Shown one piece after another: positions 16,966 through 27,469 of a DNA stretch of 64,000 bases (within the stretch, counting starts at the first letter, position 1; the number at the start of each line of letters is the position of its first letter). Source of the stretch: Pseudomonadota bacterium (GTDB lineage Bacteria; Pseudomonadota; Alphaproteobacteria; Rhizobiales; Beijerinckiaceae); contig JAKAJL010000012.1 in NCBI GenBank assembly GCA_021813805.1, forward strand, positions 1 through 64,000. Direction: 5' to 3'. Made by a program: the position numbers and the translations under genes. A model generated the notes under the pieces. That model saw nothing but the letters and a program-made list of their open reading frames with translations, was not told the DNA's origin and did not search any database.

Positions 16966-18270
16966 ATGAGCCCCACCAACGCCGCGACGGCCCAAAAACT
17001 CTCCAACAGCTTTTTCGGCGCGTCGCTCGCGGAGTCCGATCCGGAGATCGCCCGCGCCATCGGGCTGGAGCTTGGCCGCCAGCGCAGGGAGATCGAATTG
17101 ATCGCCTCCGAAAACATTGTTTCGCGCGCGGTGCTGGAGGCCCAGGGGTCGGTGCTCACAAACAAATATGCCGAGGGCTATCCCGGCAAGCGCTATTACG
17201 GCGGCTGCCAGTTCGTGGACATCGCCGAAAATCTCGCCATCGAGCGCGTGACCAAACTTTTCGGCTGCCGCTTCGCCAATGTGCAGCCCAATTCCGGCAG
17301 CCAGGCCAATCAGGCGGTCTTTCTGGCGCTGCTGCAGCCGGGCGACGTTTTCATGGGCCTCGACCTCGCGGCGGGCGGCCATCTTACCCATGGATCGCCG
17401 GTCAATATGTCGGGCCGCTGGTTCCGGCCGGTGTCCTATGGCGTGAGCCACGGAACCGGGCGCATCGACATGGACGAGGTCGAAAGACTGGCCCATGAGC
17501 ACCATCCGAAACTGATCATCGCCGGTGGCTCGGCCTATGCCCGCTTCTGGGATTTCGCGCGCTTCCGCGCGATCGCCGACGCGGTCGGCGCTTATCTCTT
17601 CGTGGACATGGCGCATTTCGCCGGTCTGGTCGCGGGCGGCGCCCATCCCTCGCCCTTTCCCCACGCCCATGTCGTGACCTCCACCACCCACAAGACCTTG
17701 CGCGGCCCGCGCGGCGGCCTGGTGCTGACGGACGACGAGGAGATCGCCAAGAAGATCAATTCGGCGATCTTCCCCGGCCTGCAGGGCGGCCCGCTGATGC
17801 ATGTCATCGCCGGCAAGGCGGTCGCCTTCGGCGAGGCCTTGCGCCCAGAATTCAAGGCTTATGCGCGTCAGGTCGTGGACAACGCCAGGGCGCTGGCGGA
17901 AACCTTGCTTGCGGGTGGGCTCGACCTCGTAACGGGCGGCACCGACAACCACCTGATGCTGGTCGATCTGCGGCCCAAGAAAATCACGGGCAAGGCGGCG
18001 GAAACCGCGCTTGGCCGCGCTGAAATCACCTGCAACAAGAACGGCGTGCCGTTCGATCCGGAAAAGCCGTGGATCACTTCTGGCATCCGCCTCGGCGCCC
18101 CCGCGGCGACTTCGCGTGGCTTCGGAACCGCCGAATTCAGACAGGTCGGCGAGCTGATCGTCGAGACTCTGGACGGCCTCGCCGAGAACGGCGAAGCGGG
18201 CAACGGCGGGGTCGAGGCGGCGGTGAAAATGCGCGTTGAGGCCCTGACCGACCGTTTCCCCATCTACTGA
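16966..18270 (+). CDS. glyA: Serine hydroxymethyltransferase
   Basis: 434 residues from ATG at 16966, with AAGGAG upstream; the in-frame extension to 16912 is not needed. This PLP enzyme converts serine and tetrahydrofolate to glycine and methylene-tetrahydrofolate. Visible motifs are [25 protein letters not shown], and the PLP-lysine motif [12 protein letters not shown] with Lys243. The length fits the family. The divergent-looking long frame on the opposite strand over this gene is a shadow. Confidence 0.97.
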   Translation: MSPTNAATAQKLSNSFFGASLAESDPEIARAIGLELGRQRREIELIASENIVSRAVLEAQGSVLTNKYAEGYPGKRYYGGCQFVDIAENLAIERVTKLFGCRFANVQPNSGSQANQAVFLALLQPGDVFMGLDLAAGGHLTHGSPVNMSGRWFRPVSYGVSHGTGRIDMDEVERLAHEHHPKLIIAGGSAYARFWDFARFRAIADAVGAYLFVDMAHFAGLVAGGAHPSPFPHAHVVTSTTHKTLRGPRGGLVLTDDEEIAKKINSAIFPGLQGGPLMHVIAGKAVAFGEALRPEFKAYARQVVDNARALAETLLAGGLDLVTGGTDNHLMLVDLRPKKITGKAAETALGRAEITCNKNGVPFDPEKPWITSGIRLGAPAATSRGFGTAEFRQVGELIVETLDGLAENGEAGNGGVEAAVKMRVEALTDRFPIY

Positions 18271-18293
18271 CCCAAGCCTGAGCGTCACTTTTC

Positions 18294-18325
18294 AGCCGCG
18301 CCCTTGCCTCACGGCCGCGGCTTTT
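18294..18325 (+). terminator. Probable terminator after glyA
   Basis: AGCCGCG / CGCGGCT stem with a 15-base loop, ending in TTTT, 24 bases after the glyA stop. Confidence 0.6.
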
Positions 18326-18373
18326 GCGCTTCAGATTGGGGAACAAACGCCCCCGCGCGGCGTTGCCTGATTG

Positions 18374-19225
18374 ATGGCGCGGCGCTGGAAACCGCGCGGA
18401 CGCGGATACGCAGAAAGGCGAAAACTGTTGAAATTTGGGGCGCCAGGACCAGGACCGGCGGAACTGCTCGACCTTCGGCGGCGCGACGGCGCCAAACTGG
18501 CGCTCTTCCTCGATTTCGACGGCACATTGCTCGAAGTGGCGCCGACCCCCGGCGCCGCGGTCGCGCCGGAGGGTCTGCCAGATCTATTGGGCGAGCTTTC
18601 AGCCGCACTGGGTGGCGCGCTCGCTTTGGTGACCGGACGCGAGATCGCCGATCTCGATCTCCGGCTTGCGCCCTATCGAGGGGCGGCGGCGGGAGTTCAT
18701 GGCGCGGAAATCCGCTTCGATCCAGAGCGCCAAGCCACCCTTAAAGCCGAGGCGCTTGATCCCGCGGTGCTGGAAGACATCAGACGGCTCGCCGGTTTCG
18801 AGCCGCGCTTCCTGATCGAGGACAAGGGCGCTTCGATCGCGGTTCATTTCCGCGCCGCCGAGACGGCTGAGCCGTTTCTCGAACGCAAACTGACGGATTA
18901 TGTCGCCGGGTCGCGCGGCGGCCTGCGCCTGTTGCGGGGCCGCAAGGTGTTCGAAGTCCTCGGCGGCGGCTTTTCCAAGGGCGAGGCGGTCGCGCGTTTC
19001 ATGGCGGCGCAGCCCTTCGCCGGCCGGACGCCGGTGATGATCGGCGACGACCTTACGGACCAACTGGCGATGCAGGCCTGTATTGCGCTGGGCGGTTTCG
19101 GTTTCGCTGTCGCGGGCGATCTTTTTCGCGCCGACCAGGCCGATTTCGCGGGGCCGGAAGCGGTGCGCGCCTGGCTCCGGGAGCTGGCGGCGCTCATGGG
19201 AGACGCGGGAGGGCGAGCGCCATGA
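18374..19225 (+). CDS. otsB: Trehalose-6-phosphate phosphatase
   Basis: About 283 residues from ATG at 18374; the ribosome binding site is weak, and an in-frame TTG at 18428 is an alternative start. The HAD phosphatase motifs are clear: LFLDFDGTLLEV (nucleophile Asp), LVTGREIADLD, the cap residues in GRKVFEVLGGGFSKGEAV, and MIGDDLTD (Mg site). It dephosphorylates trehalose 6-phosphate. It is the first gene of a three-gene operon: its TGA overlaps the next gene's ATG (ATGA at 19222-19225). Confidence 0.93.
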   Translation: MARRWKPRGRGYAERRKLLKFGAPGPGPAELLDLRRRDGAKLALFLDFDGTLLEVAPTPGAAVAPEGLPDLLGELSAALGGALALVTGREIADLDLRLAPYRGAAAGVHGAEIRFDPERQATLKAEALDPAVLEDIRRLAGFEPRFLIEDKGASIAVHFRAAETAEPFLERKLTDYVAGSRGGLRLLRGRKVFEVLGGGFSKGEAVARFMAAQPFAGRTPVMIGDDLTDQLAMQACIALGGFGFAVAGDLFRADQADFAGPEAVRAWLRELAALMGDAGGRAP

Positions 19226-21015
19226 CGATCCAACCTTCGCTGGATGTCGCCGTGATCGGCAACGGCAATCTGTCGGCCCTCGTGGACCGCTCGGGCGCCA
19301 TTGTCTGGATGTGCTGGCCGCGGGTGGACGGCGACCCGGTGTTCTGCGCCCTGATCGACGGCGAAAGCCCCGAGGACGGCTTCTTTTCCGTCGCCTTCGA
19401 CGACGACAAGGGCGAGACCGAACAGAGCTATCTGCGCAATTCGGCCATCGTCCGCACCGTCGTGCGCTCGGGCGGCGGGGCCGCCTTCTCGATCACCGAT
19501 TTTGCGCCGCGTTTCGACTTTCATGGCCGGCTCTACAATCCGCCCACCATCGTGCGCATTCTCGAGCCCTTGTCGGGCCTGTGCCGCATCCGCATCCGGA
19601 TGCGTCCGCGCATGTGCTCTGGCAGCCTGCGTCCGCGTCCGGCGATCGGCAGCAACCATGTGCGTTACGCGACGGACGGCGGCTCGATCCGGCTCACCAC
19701 GGACGCGCCGATCTCTTACGTCGTGACCGAAGGCGCCTTTGTCCTGTCGCGGCGTCTGACTCTGATTCTCCACGCCGACGAGCCCCTGGCGGATTCGATC
19801 GCGCGCGTCGGCCGCGAATTCCAGGACAAGACCCTGGAGGGCTGGCAAGGCTGGGTGCGCCATCTCAATCTGCCGTTCGAATGGCAGGAAACCGTGATCC
19901 GCGCCGCCATCACCCTGCAGTTGTGCAGTTTCGAGCAGACCGGGGCCATTGTCGCGGCGCTCACCACCTCGATCCCCGAGGCGCCGGGCTCGCAGCGCAA
20001 CTGGGATTACCGCTATTGCTGGATTCGCGACGCCTATTTCACCGTGCTCGCCCTCAATCGCGTCGGCGCCTCGGTGACCATGGAGCATTTCATCGATTAC
20101 GTGACCAATGTGATTTCGATGGAGGGCGGCGCGAACCTGCGGCCGGTTTACGCCGTCCTGCCGGAGAAAAATCTGGAGGAGCGGACCGCGCCGGATTTTT
20201 CTGGCTATCGTGGCCAAGGTCCGGTGCGGATCGGCAATGACGCGGTCAATCAGATCCAGCACGACGTCTATGGCAGCGTGATCCTTGCCGCCTCGCAGAT
20301 GTTCTTCGACGATCGTTTGCCGAAAAAGGGCGACGAAGCCTTGTTCGCCATGTTGGAGCCGCTCGGCATGCGGGCGCTCGCCGTGGCGCTGACGGTGGAT
20401 TCCGGCATCTGGGAATATCGCGACAAGCCCTCGATTCACACCTATTCGGCCGCCATGTGCTGGGTCGCCTGCGACCGGCTGGCGCGCATCGCGACGCGGC
20501 TCGGCCTGCACGAACGCGCGCAGCAATGGCGCAAATCGGCCGACGGCTTGCGCGAGACGATTCTCGCGCGCGCCTGGAACCCCGGCTTGAAGGCGTTCAC
20601 CGGCAGCCTCGATTCCGACCATATCGACGCCAGCGCGCTGCTGCTCGCCGAACTCGGCCTGGTGAGGGCCGACGATCCGAAATTTGTCTCGACCGTCGAG
20701 GTCATCGGCCATGCCCTCGGGCGCAAGGGCTATCTCTTCCGTTACGCCGAGCCCGACGATTTCGGCGCGCCCTCGACCGCCTTCACCATCTGCAGCTTCT
20801 GGTATGTCGAGGCTCTCGCCGCGATCGGCCGCGCCGACGAGGCGCGGAGCCTGTTCGAGAAAATTCTCGCCCGCCGCAATCACGTCGGGCTTCTGTCGGA
20901 GGACATCGATCCGGAAACCGGCGAGCTCTGGGGCAATTTTCCGCAGACCTATTCGCTGGTTGGCATCATCCTCTGCGCCTGGCGCCTGTCGAAGAACTGG
21001 GAGGAGGCGCGATGA
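19222..21015 (+). CDS. Glycoside hydrolase family 15 protein (glucoamylase/trehalase-like)
   Basis: 597 residues. The GH15 signature RNWDYRYCWIRDAYF lies near residue 260. The general-acid Glu is in SGIWEYRDKPSIHTYS, and the second catalytic Glu lies near the end, in EDIDPETGELWGNFPQTYS. The N-terminal beta domain begins SLDVAVIGNGNLSALVDRSG. Bacterial GH15 members hydrolyse alpha-glucosidic bonds, and some are trehalases. Being sandwiched between otsB and otsA with start/stop overlaps on both sides, it probably turns over trehalose or a related alpha-glucoside. Substrate specificity cannot be read from sequence. Confidence 0.9.
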   Translation: MTIQPSLDVAVIGNGNLSALVDRSGAIVWMCWPRVDGDPVFCALIDGESPEDGFFSVAFDDDKGETEQSYLRNSAIVRTVVRSGGGAAFSITDFAPRFDFHGRLYNPPTIVRILEPLSGLCRIRIRMRPRMCSGSLRPRPAIGSNHVRYATDGGSIRLTTDAPISYVVTEGAFVLSRRLTLILHADEPLADSIARVGREFQDKTLEGWQGWVRHLNLPFEWQETVIRAAITLQLCSFEQTGAIVAALTTSIPEAPGSQRNWDYRYCWIRDAYFTVLALNRVGASVTMEHFIDYVTNVISMEGGANLRPVYAVLPEKNLEERTAPDFSGYRGQGPVRIGNDAVNQIQHDVYGSVILAASQMFFDDRLPKKGDEALFAMLEPLGMRALAVALTVDSGIWEYRDKPSIHTYSAAMCWVACDRLARIATRLGLHERAQQWRKSADGLRETILARAWNPGLKAFTGSLDSDHIDASALLLAELGLVRADDPKFVSTVEVIGHALGRKGYLFRYAEPDDFGAPSTAFTICSFWYVEALAAIGRADEARSLFEKILARRNHVGLLSEDIDPETGELWGNFPQTYSLVGIILCAWRLSKNWEEAR

Positions 21016-23246
21016 CCAGCGCGCGGCAGAAATTCAGGGATTTCATTGGCAGGCCCGGCGTCCTCTACTCCCTGCTCGGCGTCGCCGCCGGCGTTATCCT
21101 GATCGCCTCCCTTGCGTCGCTGTCGTCGCTGATCGTCAATGGCTGGATCAGGCACGATATGGACATGCGCGCCGAACTGATCTACCGCTCGATCCGCGAC
21201 CAGGCCGCAGCGTCTGGCGTCAGCGAGAAAAGCGTGCTGAGCAAGGTCATGCAGCAGATTTCCGAGGATGAGAGGATTCTCGGCCTCGGATTCTGCACCC
21301 GGGACGGCAAGCTCGCGATCTCGACGTCTGAAATGCCGGCCAACCTCGATTGCGCCGAATTCGCGCATCAGACGGCGGAGGGAGCGACGTTCATCACTCC
21401 AAAGGGCGAGCACATCCGAATCAATTTCTTCCCGCTAACCGTGGGCGAGACTTCGGGAAAGCTCTTGGTCGTCCATGATCTCGACATTGTCGATCAACGC
21501 GAACGCGACGCGCGCCTTTTTGTGACGGTGACGATGGCGACGGTGGCCGCGGCCTTCGCCATTCTCGCCATGGTCCTGGCCCTTGCCTTGCGACGAAGCT
21601 GGATGCAATCCCTGCGGCGGGCCCTGGAAGAAAGCGCTCGTCCGGCGTCCGACGCGGCGGGGCCGGGAGTCCTGGCGAACCGTGACCGCCAGATCGATGC
21701 GCTGCTCGCGGATATCCGCGTCCGAAGGAGGTTCACCCATGGCGTTTCGGCCAAATGGTCGCCCGAGAGTCTGCGCGATCTGCTGCATGACGAATTGCCC
21801 GGCGCCCAGGTGATCATCGTCTCCAATCGCGAGCCCTATATCCATAATCGGATCGATGGCGAAATCCGGCTGCAAATCCCGGCGAGCGGGCTGGTCTCGG
21901 CGCTGGAGCCGGTGATGCGGGCCTGCCGCGGCGTCTGGATCGCCCATGGGGGGGGCTCCGCGGATCGCGACACGGTCGATCGTGACGACCGGCTGCCGGT
22001 CCCGCCAGCCGATCCGGCTTATAGCCTGCGCCGCGTCTGGCTCAGCGATGAGGAGCAGGACGGCTATTATTACGGCGCCGCCAACGAGGGGCTTTGGCCG
22101 CTCTGCCACATCGCCTTCATCCGTCCGACCTTCCGCGAGCAGGACTGGGCGATGTACAAGGCCGTCAATCAGCGTTTCGCCGACATCGTCGTGGAGGAGG
22201 CGACCTGCGAAAACCCGGTCGTGCTGGTTCAAGATTATCATTTCGCGCTGCTGCCGCGCATGGTCCGCAAACGCCTGCCCAAAGCGACAATCGTGACCTT
22301 CTGGCATATTCCCTGGCCCAACGCCGAGACTTTCTCGATCTGTCCGTGGCGCGAGGAAATCCTCGACGGCCTGCTCGGCTCGTCGATCCTCGGCTTCCAC
22401 ACCCAGTACCACTGCAACAATTTCTTTGACGCCGCCGACCGCTGCATCGAAAGCCGGATCGACCGCGAGAATTCCTCGATCTGGCTGCGCTGCGCCGAGA
22501 CTTTGGTGCGGCCCTATCCGATCTCGATCGAATGGCCGCCGCGCGCGCTCGCCGGCCAGCCGCCGGCCGCGCAATGCCGCGCCAATGTCCGCGCCCGCTT
22601 CGGCCTCGGCGAGGATGTCCGCATCGCTGTAGGCGTCGAACGCTTCGACTACACCAAAGGCATTCTCGACCGGATGCGCGCGGTGGACGATCTCTTGACC
22701 CAGTCGTCGGAATGGATTGGGAAATTCGTGCTGATCCAGGTCGCGGCGCCGACGCGCTCGAAGCTCGACGCCTACGCCGCCCTGCAGCGCGAAGCTGAAG
22801 CGCTGGCCAACGAGATCAATGCGCGATATGCGCGGGAAGGATGGAAGCCGATCCATCTGGTCGTGCGTCATCATGAGCCGGACGAGGTGTTCGAATTGTT
22901 CCGCGCCGCCGACGCTTGCGTGGTGTCGAGCCTGCACGACGGCATGAATCTCGTCGCCAAGGAATTCGTCGCCGCCCGCGACGACCGGCGCGGCGTGCTG
23001 ATCCTGTCGAGCTTCGCTGGCGCCGCCTTCGAACTGCCGGAGGCCCTGATCGTCAATCCCTATGATTCCCACGGAATGGCCAAGGCCTATGACCGGGCTT
23101 TACGCATGAGCGCGGAGGAGCAGGCCGACCGCATGCGGGTGATGGGGGAGCAAATCAGCGACCGCAATGTCTATCGCTGGGCGGCGCAAATGCTGCTCGA
23201 CGCCGCCTGGCTGCGCAAACGCGAGAAGATCGCTGCGCGGGCGTGA
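21012..23246 (+). CDS. otsA: Membrane-anchored trehalose-6-phosphate synthase (GT20) with N-terminal sensor-like module
   Basis: 744 residues from ATG at 21012, overlapping the GH15 stop as ATGA. The first 240 residues are unlike classical OtsA. Transmembrane segment 1 is at about 17-43 and transmembrane segment 2 at about 169-193. An extracytoplasmic loop of about 125 residues lies between them ([14 protein letters not shown], a PAS/Cache-like look), followed by an amphipathic linker. The GT20 catalytic domain starts near residue 265: [57 protein letters not shown]. It transfers glucose from a nucleotide sugar to glucose-6-phosphate. A glucosylglycerol-phosphate synthase is the alternative, but the otsB neighbour favours trehalose. 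Confidence 0.9.
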   Translation: MTSARQKFRDFIGRPGVLYSLLGVAAGVILIASLASLSSLIVNGWIRHDMDMRAELIYRSIRDQAAASGVSEKSVLSKVMQQISEDERILGLGFCTRDGKLAISTSEMPANLDCAEFAHQTAEGATFITPKGEHIRINFFPLTVGETSGKLLVVHDLDIVDQRERDARLFVTVTMATVAAAFAILAMVLALALRRSWMQSLRRALEESARPASDAAGPGVLANRDRQIDALLADIRVRRRFTHGVSAKWSPESLRDLLHDELPGAQVIIVSNREPYIHNRIDGEIRLQIPASGLVSALEPVMRACRGVWIAHGGGSADRDTVDRDDRLPVPPADPAYSLRRVWLSDEEQDGYYYGAANEGLWPLCHIAFIRPTFREQDWAMYKAVNQRFADIVVEEATCENPVVLVQDYHFALLPRMVRKRLPKATIVTFWHIPWPNAETFSICPWREEILDGLLGSSILGFHTQYHCNNFFDAADRCIESRIDRENSSIWLRCAETLVRPYPISIEWPPRALAGQPPAAQCRANVRARFGLGEDVRIAVGVERFDYTKGILDRMRAVDDLLTQSSEWIGKFVLIQVAAPTRSKLDAYAALQREAEALANEINARYAREGWKPIHLVVRHHEPDEVFELFRAADACVVSSLHDGMNLVAKEFVAARDDRRGVLILSSFAGAAFELPEALIVNPYDSHGMAKAYDRALRMSAEEQADRMRVMGEQISDRNVYRWAAQMLLDAAWLRKREKIAARA

Positions 23247-23282
23247 GTCCTTCGCCAGCGGACAAAACGCGGGGGACGGAAT

Positions 23283-26147
23283 TCAGCCCCTGCCGGCGGC
23301 CTTCTTCCTGGCCGGCTTTTTCGTGGGCGCGTCGGGCTCGAAAGGCGGCTCGTCGGACTCGACGATGGCTTTCCTCGCCTTGGCCGTTTTCGCGGCCTTG
23401 GCCGCGGGCTTTTTCGCCGCCGCCTTTTTCGCCGCGGGCTTTTTGGGCGCCTTGACCCCGCCGGCCGCGATCCGGTCCTGGATGAGACGGATCGCCTGTT
23501 CCAGCCCGATGTCGTCGAGCGTCATCGACTTGGGCAATGTGGCGTTGATCTTTTCCCATGACACATAGGGGCCGAAGCGTCCCGCGCGGGCGACGATCTG
23601 GCCGCCGTCGGGATGTTCGCCAAGGATACGCCCGCCGCCCGGCGCGCCGGAGGCCTTGGCGTTGACCAGCTCCACCGCCTTTTCCAGCGTCAGGCCGGTC
23701 ATGTCGGTTCCCCGCGGCAGGGTGGCGTTGACCTTGCCCCAGGCGAGATAAGGCCCGAAACGGCCGGCCTTGAGGGCGATGGCGCCGCCTTCGGGATGGT
23801 CGCCGATCACGCGGATTTCACCGCCCGCGCCCCGCGCGCCGCCCGCTTCCTTGGTGATGATCAGGTCGATGGCGCGATTGGCCCCGATCTCCAGGACATT
23901 GTCGTCCTTGGTGAGATTGGCGTAGGTTTTTCCGTGCTGGACATAAGAGCCGTAGCGGCCGATGCCGGCCAGAATCGGCTCGCCGGTCTCAGGATGTCTC
24001 GCCACCTCGCGCGGCAGCGCCAGCAGCGCCAGCGCCTTGTCCAGCGTGACGTCCTCCGGCTTGAGCGTGGAGGGCAGGGAGGAGCGCGGCGGCTTGTCGC
24101 CTTCGCCTTGCTGAACATAGGCGCCGAAGCGCCCGTCGCGCAGAGTGATTTCCTGTCCGGTCTTGGGGTCCTCGCCCAAAACCTTCACGCCCGGGCGCTC
24201 GCCCTCGGCGCCCGCCGACATTTCGCCGCGGTCGGACAGAGTGCGGGTATATTTGCACTCCGGATAATTCGAACAGCCGATGAAGGCGCCGAACTTGCCG
24301 AGTTTCAGCGACAATTGTCCGTTGCCGCAAACGGGGCAGGCCCTGGCGTTGGAGCCGTCTTCCTTGGCCGGGAAAATATGCGGCCCCAGCAGATCGTTGA
24401 GGCTGTCGAGCACCTGCGCGGTGCGCAGATCCTTCGTGCCGTCGATGGCGGCGGAGAAATCGCGCCAGAAATCGCGCAAAACCTGCTTCCAGTCGATTTC
24501 GGCGTTGGAAATCCGGTCGAGCTGTTCTTCCAGCCCGGCTGTGAAGCCATATTCGACATAACGGCCGAAGAAGCTTTCGAGAAAAGCGATGACCAGCCGG
24601 CCCTTGTCCTCGGGGACGAGGCGCTTCTTTTCGAGTTTGACGTAATCGCGGTCGCGCAGCACCGCGAGAGTCGCGGCATAGGTCGAGGGGCGGCCGATGC
24701 CCAGTTCTTCCATGCGCTTGACCAGCGTCGCCTCGGTATAGCGCGGCGGCGGCTCGGTGAAATGCTGGGTGGCGTCGATCTTGTCCTTTTGCAGGACCTC
24801 GTCCCTGGCCAGAGGCGGCAGGCGGCCGGACTCCTCGTCCTCCTCGTCGTCCTTGCCTTCCTGATAGAGTTTCAGGAAACCGTCGAAACGCACAACCTGT
24901 CCGGTGGCGCGCAGGTCGAGCGCGCGGCTTCCAACTTTCGCTTCGATTTCGGCCGTCGTGCGCTCCAGAAGCGCGGATTCCATCTGGCTTGCCACCATGC
25001 GGGTCCAGATCAGCTCATAGAGCTTCGCCTGATCGGGCTGGACATGGCGCGCCATGTCCCTCGGCAGGCGGGACACATCGGTGGGGCGGATCGCCTCGTG
25101 CGCTTCCTGGGCGTTCTTGGCCTTGACCTGATATTTGCGTGGCGCATGCGGGACATATTTGTCGCCGAATTCGCGGCCGATCACCGATCGGGCGGCGGAA
25201 ATGGCCTCGGGCGCGACGTCCACGCCGTCGGTGCGCATATAGGTGATGAGTCCGACAGTCTCGCCGCCGATATCCACGCCCTCATAAAGTTTTTGCGCCA
25301 CCCGCATCGTCATTTCCGGCGCCATGCCGAGTTTGCGCGAGGCTTCCTGCTGCAGGGTCGAGGTGGTGAAGGGCGCATAGGGGTGGCGCTTGGCCGGCTT
25401 GGACTCGACCGAGACGACCTTGAACGCCGCGTTTTCGAGGTCGCGCTTGAAGGCCTCGGCTTCCGCGCCGGCGCCGATGTCCAGCCGCGAGATTTTTTTG
25501 CCGTCGGCTCCCACCAGGCGCGCGGAAAAAGGCGCGCCGGCCTGGCTGCGCAGATGCGCGATCAGCGACCAATATTCGCGCGCGACGAATTTCTCGATTT
25601 CAAGCTCGCGGTCGCAGACCAGGCGCAAAGCCACCGATTGGACGCGTCCCGCCGAACGCGCGCCGGGCAGCTTGCGCCACAGCACCGGCGAGAGATTGAA
25701 GCCGACCAGATAATCCAGCGCGCGGCGGGCGAGATAGGCCTCGACAAGGCTTTCGTCGATCCGGCGGGGATGTTTCATCGCCTCCAGGATCGCGTCCTTG
25801 GTGATCGCGTTGAACACCACCCGCTCGACCGGCTTGTCTTTCAGGACGCGCTTGGCGCGCAAGACCTCCAGCACATGCCAGGAAATGGCCTCGCCCTCGC
25901 GGTCCGGGTCGGTGGCGAGAACGATTCTGTCGGCGTTCTTGACCTTGGCGGCGATGTCGGACAGGCGCTTGCCCGCCTTGCCGTCCACTTCCCACAGCAT
26001 TTTGAAATCGGCGGCGGGATCGACCGAGCCGTCCTTGGCGGGCAGGTCGCGCACATGGCCGAAGGAGGCCACGACATCGAAATTCCGGCCCAGATATTTG
26101 TTGATCGTCTTGGCCTTGGCGGGCGATTCGACGATGACGACATCCAT
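23283..26147 (-). CDS. topA: DNA topoisomerase I
   Basis: 954 residues. The toprim domain is at the N-terminus ([34 protein letters not shown]). The catalytic Tyr is Y303 in [13 protein letters not shown]4 zinc ribbon is near residue 610 ([18 protein letters not shown], then [13 protein letters not shown]). Several topoisomerase C-terminal repeats follow ([39 protein letters not shown]). The tail is Lys/Ala/Pro-rich and basic, as in other alphaproteobacterial TopA. It relaxes negative supercoils. The gene is divergent from pyrB. Confidence 0.97.
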   Translation of the reverse strand: MDVVIVESPAKAKTINKYLGRNFDVVASFGHVRDLPAKDGSVDPAADFKMLWEVDGKAGKRLSDIAAKVKNADRIVLATDPDREGEAISWHVLEVLRAKRVLKDKPVERVVFNAITKDAILEAMKHPRRIDESLVEAYLARRALDYLVGFNLSPVLWRKLPGARSAGRVQSVALRLVCDRELEIEKFVAREYWSLIAHLRSQAGAPFSARLVGADGKKISRLDIGAGAEAEAFKRDLENAAFKVVSVESKPAKRHPYAPFTTSTLQQEASRKLGMAPEMTMRVAQKLYEGVDIGGETVGLITYMRTDGVDVAPEAISAARSVIGREFGDKYVPHAPRKYQVKAKNAQEAHEAIRPTDVSRLPRDMARHVQPDQAKLYELIWTRMVASQMESALLERTTAEIEAKVGSRALDLRATGQVVRFDGFLKLYQEGKDDEEDEESGRLPPLARDEVLQKDKIDATQHFTEPPPRYTEATLVKRMEELGIGRPSTYAATLAVLRDRDYVKLEKKRLVPEDKGRLVIAFLESFFGRYVEYGFTAGLEEQLDRISNAEIDWKQVLRDFWRDFSAAIDGTKDLRTAQVLDSLNDLLGPHIFPAKEDGSNARACPVCGNGQLSLKLGKFGAFIGCSNYPECKYTRTLSDRGEMSAGAEGERPGVKVLGEDPKTGQEITLRDGRFGAYVQQGEGDKPPRSSLPSTLKPEDVTLDKALALLALPREVARHPETGEPILAGIGRYGSYVQHGKTYANLTKDDNVLEIGANRAIDLIITKEAGGARGAGGEIRVIGDHPEGGAIALKAGRFGPYLAWGKVNATLPRGTDMTGLTLEKAVELVNAKASGAPGGGRILGEHPDGGQIVARAGRFGPYVSWEKINATLPKSMTLDDIGLEQAIRLIQDRIAAGGVKAPKKPAAKKAAAKKPAAKAAKTAKARKAIVESDEPPFEPDAPTKKPARKKAAGRG

Positions 26148-26318
26148 GCGGCAACCCCGAGGGCCGTGCGACCGGCCCGCAAACTTCCGGGCCCCCCGGC
26201 CCCGAACGGCGGGGGAAAATGGGCGAGCGGGGCGCTGATGTCAAATGGTCCTTGCGTAGCGCATGAAATTTGCGCATGCATCTCGCGCCGCCGCCGCTTT
26301 CCCGGATCGAGCCCGAAA

Positions 26319-27263
26319 ATGTCCTTTCCCGGCTTTTCCTTCCCCCATAAGCACCTGTTGGGCATAGAGGGCCTCAACCGGCTCGACATCCTCCATCTGC
26401 TCGATCTCGCCGAAAAGGCGATTCTCGTGTCGCGCCAGGTGGAGAAGAAAAAGGACACGCTCTCCGGCCGCACCCTGATCAACCTGTTCTTCGAGGCCTC
26501 GACCCGCACCCAGTCGTCCTTCGAACTCGCCGGCAAGCGACTCGGCGCCGATGTGATGAACATGTCGGTGGCGACCAGCTCGGTCAAAAAGGGCGAGACG
26601 CTGATCGACACCGCGATCACGCTCAACGCGATGCGGCCCGACATTATCGTGGTGCGCCATCATCAGGCCGGCGCCGCCCATCTTCTGGCGCGAAAGGTCG
26701 ATTGCGCCGTGGTCAACGCCGGCGACGGCGCCCATGAGCATCCGACGCAAGCCCTGCTCGACGCTTTGACCATGCGCCGCGCCAAGGGCCGGGTCGAGGG
26801 GCTGGTGGTGGCGATCTGCGGCGACGTGCTCCATTCGCGCGTGGCGCGCTCCAACATCATCCTGCTGTCGGCGCTCGGCGCGCGGGTGCGCGTGGTCGGG
26901 CCGTCCACCCTGATGCCCACCGGCATCGGCCGAATGGGCGTCGAGGTTCATCACAACATGCGCGATGGCCTGCGCGACGCCGACATCGTGATGATGCTGC
27001 GCCTGCAGCGCGAGCGCATGTCCGGTTCCTTCATTCCCTCGACCCGCGAATATTTCCGCTTTTTCGGGCTCGATTCCGACAAGCTGGCTTATGCCAGGCC
27101 CGACGCTCTGGTGATGCATCCGGGGCCGATGAACCGGGGCGTGGAAATCGATTCCAGCGTCGCCGACGGCGAGCAGAGCCTGATCCGCGAACAGGTCGAA
27201 ATGGGCGTCGCCGTGCGCATGGCGGTGCTGGAGGCTTTGGCGCGCAATCTGCCCAACGCATAA
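26319..27263 (+). CDS. pyrB: Aspartate carbamoyltransferase, catalytic subunit
   Basis: 314 residues from ATG at 26319. The open frame continues far upstream, but that part is antisense to topA and is rejected. Carbamoyl-phosphate-binding [21 protein letters not shown] is near residue 55-75, and aspartate-binding residues occur in [10 protein letters not shown]. It makes carbamoyl-aspartate in pyrimidine synthesis. There is no regulatory pyrI and no pyrC directly downstream, although pyrC often follows pyrB in this group; the next gene is PhoH-like. Confidence 0.95.
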   Translation: MSFPGFSFPHKHLLGIEGLNRLDILHLLDLAEKAILVSRQVEKKKDTLSGRTLINLFFEASTRTQSSFELAGKRLGADVMNMSVATSSVKKGETLIDTAITLNAMRPDIIVVRHHQAGAAHLLARKVDCAVVNAGDGAHEHPTQALLDALTMRRAKGRVEGLVVAICGDVLHSRVARSNIILLSALGARVRVVGPSTLMPTGIGRMGVEVHHNMRDGLRDADIVMMLRLQRERMSGSFIPSTREYFRFFGLDSDKLAYARPDALVMHPGPMNRGVEIDSSVADGEQSLIREQVEMGVAVRMAVLEALARNLPNA

Positions 27264-27337
27264 GCAAAGCAAGAAGAAATAATTTACTTTGTATTCGGAG
27301 CGAATCGCCTATCCTGATCTCAGCGAGGAGCAGGCCG

Positions 27338-27427
27338 ATGGCGTCACTCAAAGGAAAGCGCGCAAAAGCCGCTCCCGCTTTGTCTCCAGTAAATCCGCAT
27401 ATCCCTCCACCGTGCTGTTCGCCTTGA
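27338..27427 (+). CDS. Possible 29-residue small ORF upstream of phoH
   Basis: ATG at 27338 is preceded by GAGGAG at about 8 bases. It encodes a 29-residue peptide beginning MASLKGKRAKAAPAL and ending PPPCCSP. It lies in the 207-base pyrB-phoH gap. Basic at the N-terminus, Pro-rich and with a double Cys at the C-terminus. Only the ribosome binding site supports it; it could equally be a leader or chance. Confidence 0.25.
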   Translation: MASLKGKRAKAAPALSPVNPHIPPPCCSP

Positions 27428-27469
27428 GCTGACAGCGCGCCCGTCGATTCACATCCGAGGAGTCTGCGC

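Noticed and set aside
15454-18288. 944-codon open frame on the minus strand over ldtP and glyA
   Set aside because: It is antisense to two clearly recognisable genes, has no ribosome binding site or known domain, and is a normal by-product of high GC codon bias.
18898-20883. 661-codon minus-strand open frame over otsB and the GH15 gene
   Set aside because: Shadow of the plus-strand trehalose operon; the low-complexity Arg/Gly/Ala/His composition fits an antisense frame.
20457-21011. 5' extension of the otsA frame
   Set aside because: It overlaps the end of the GH15 gene in another frame; the ATGA overlap at 21012 is a typical coupled start.
23613-26318. 900-codon upstream extension of the pyrB frame
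   Set aside because: It runs antisense through topA. PyrB homologues begin near the ATG at 26319 and give the normal 314-residue length.
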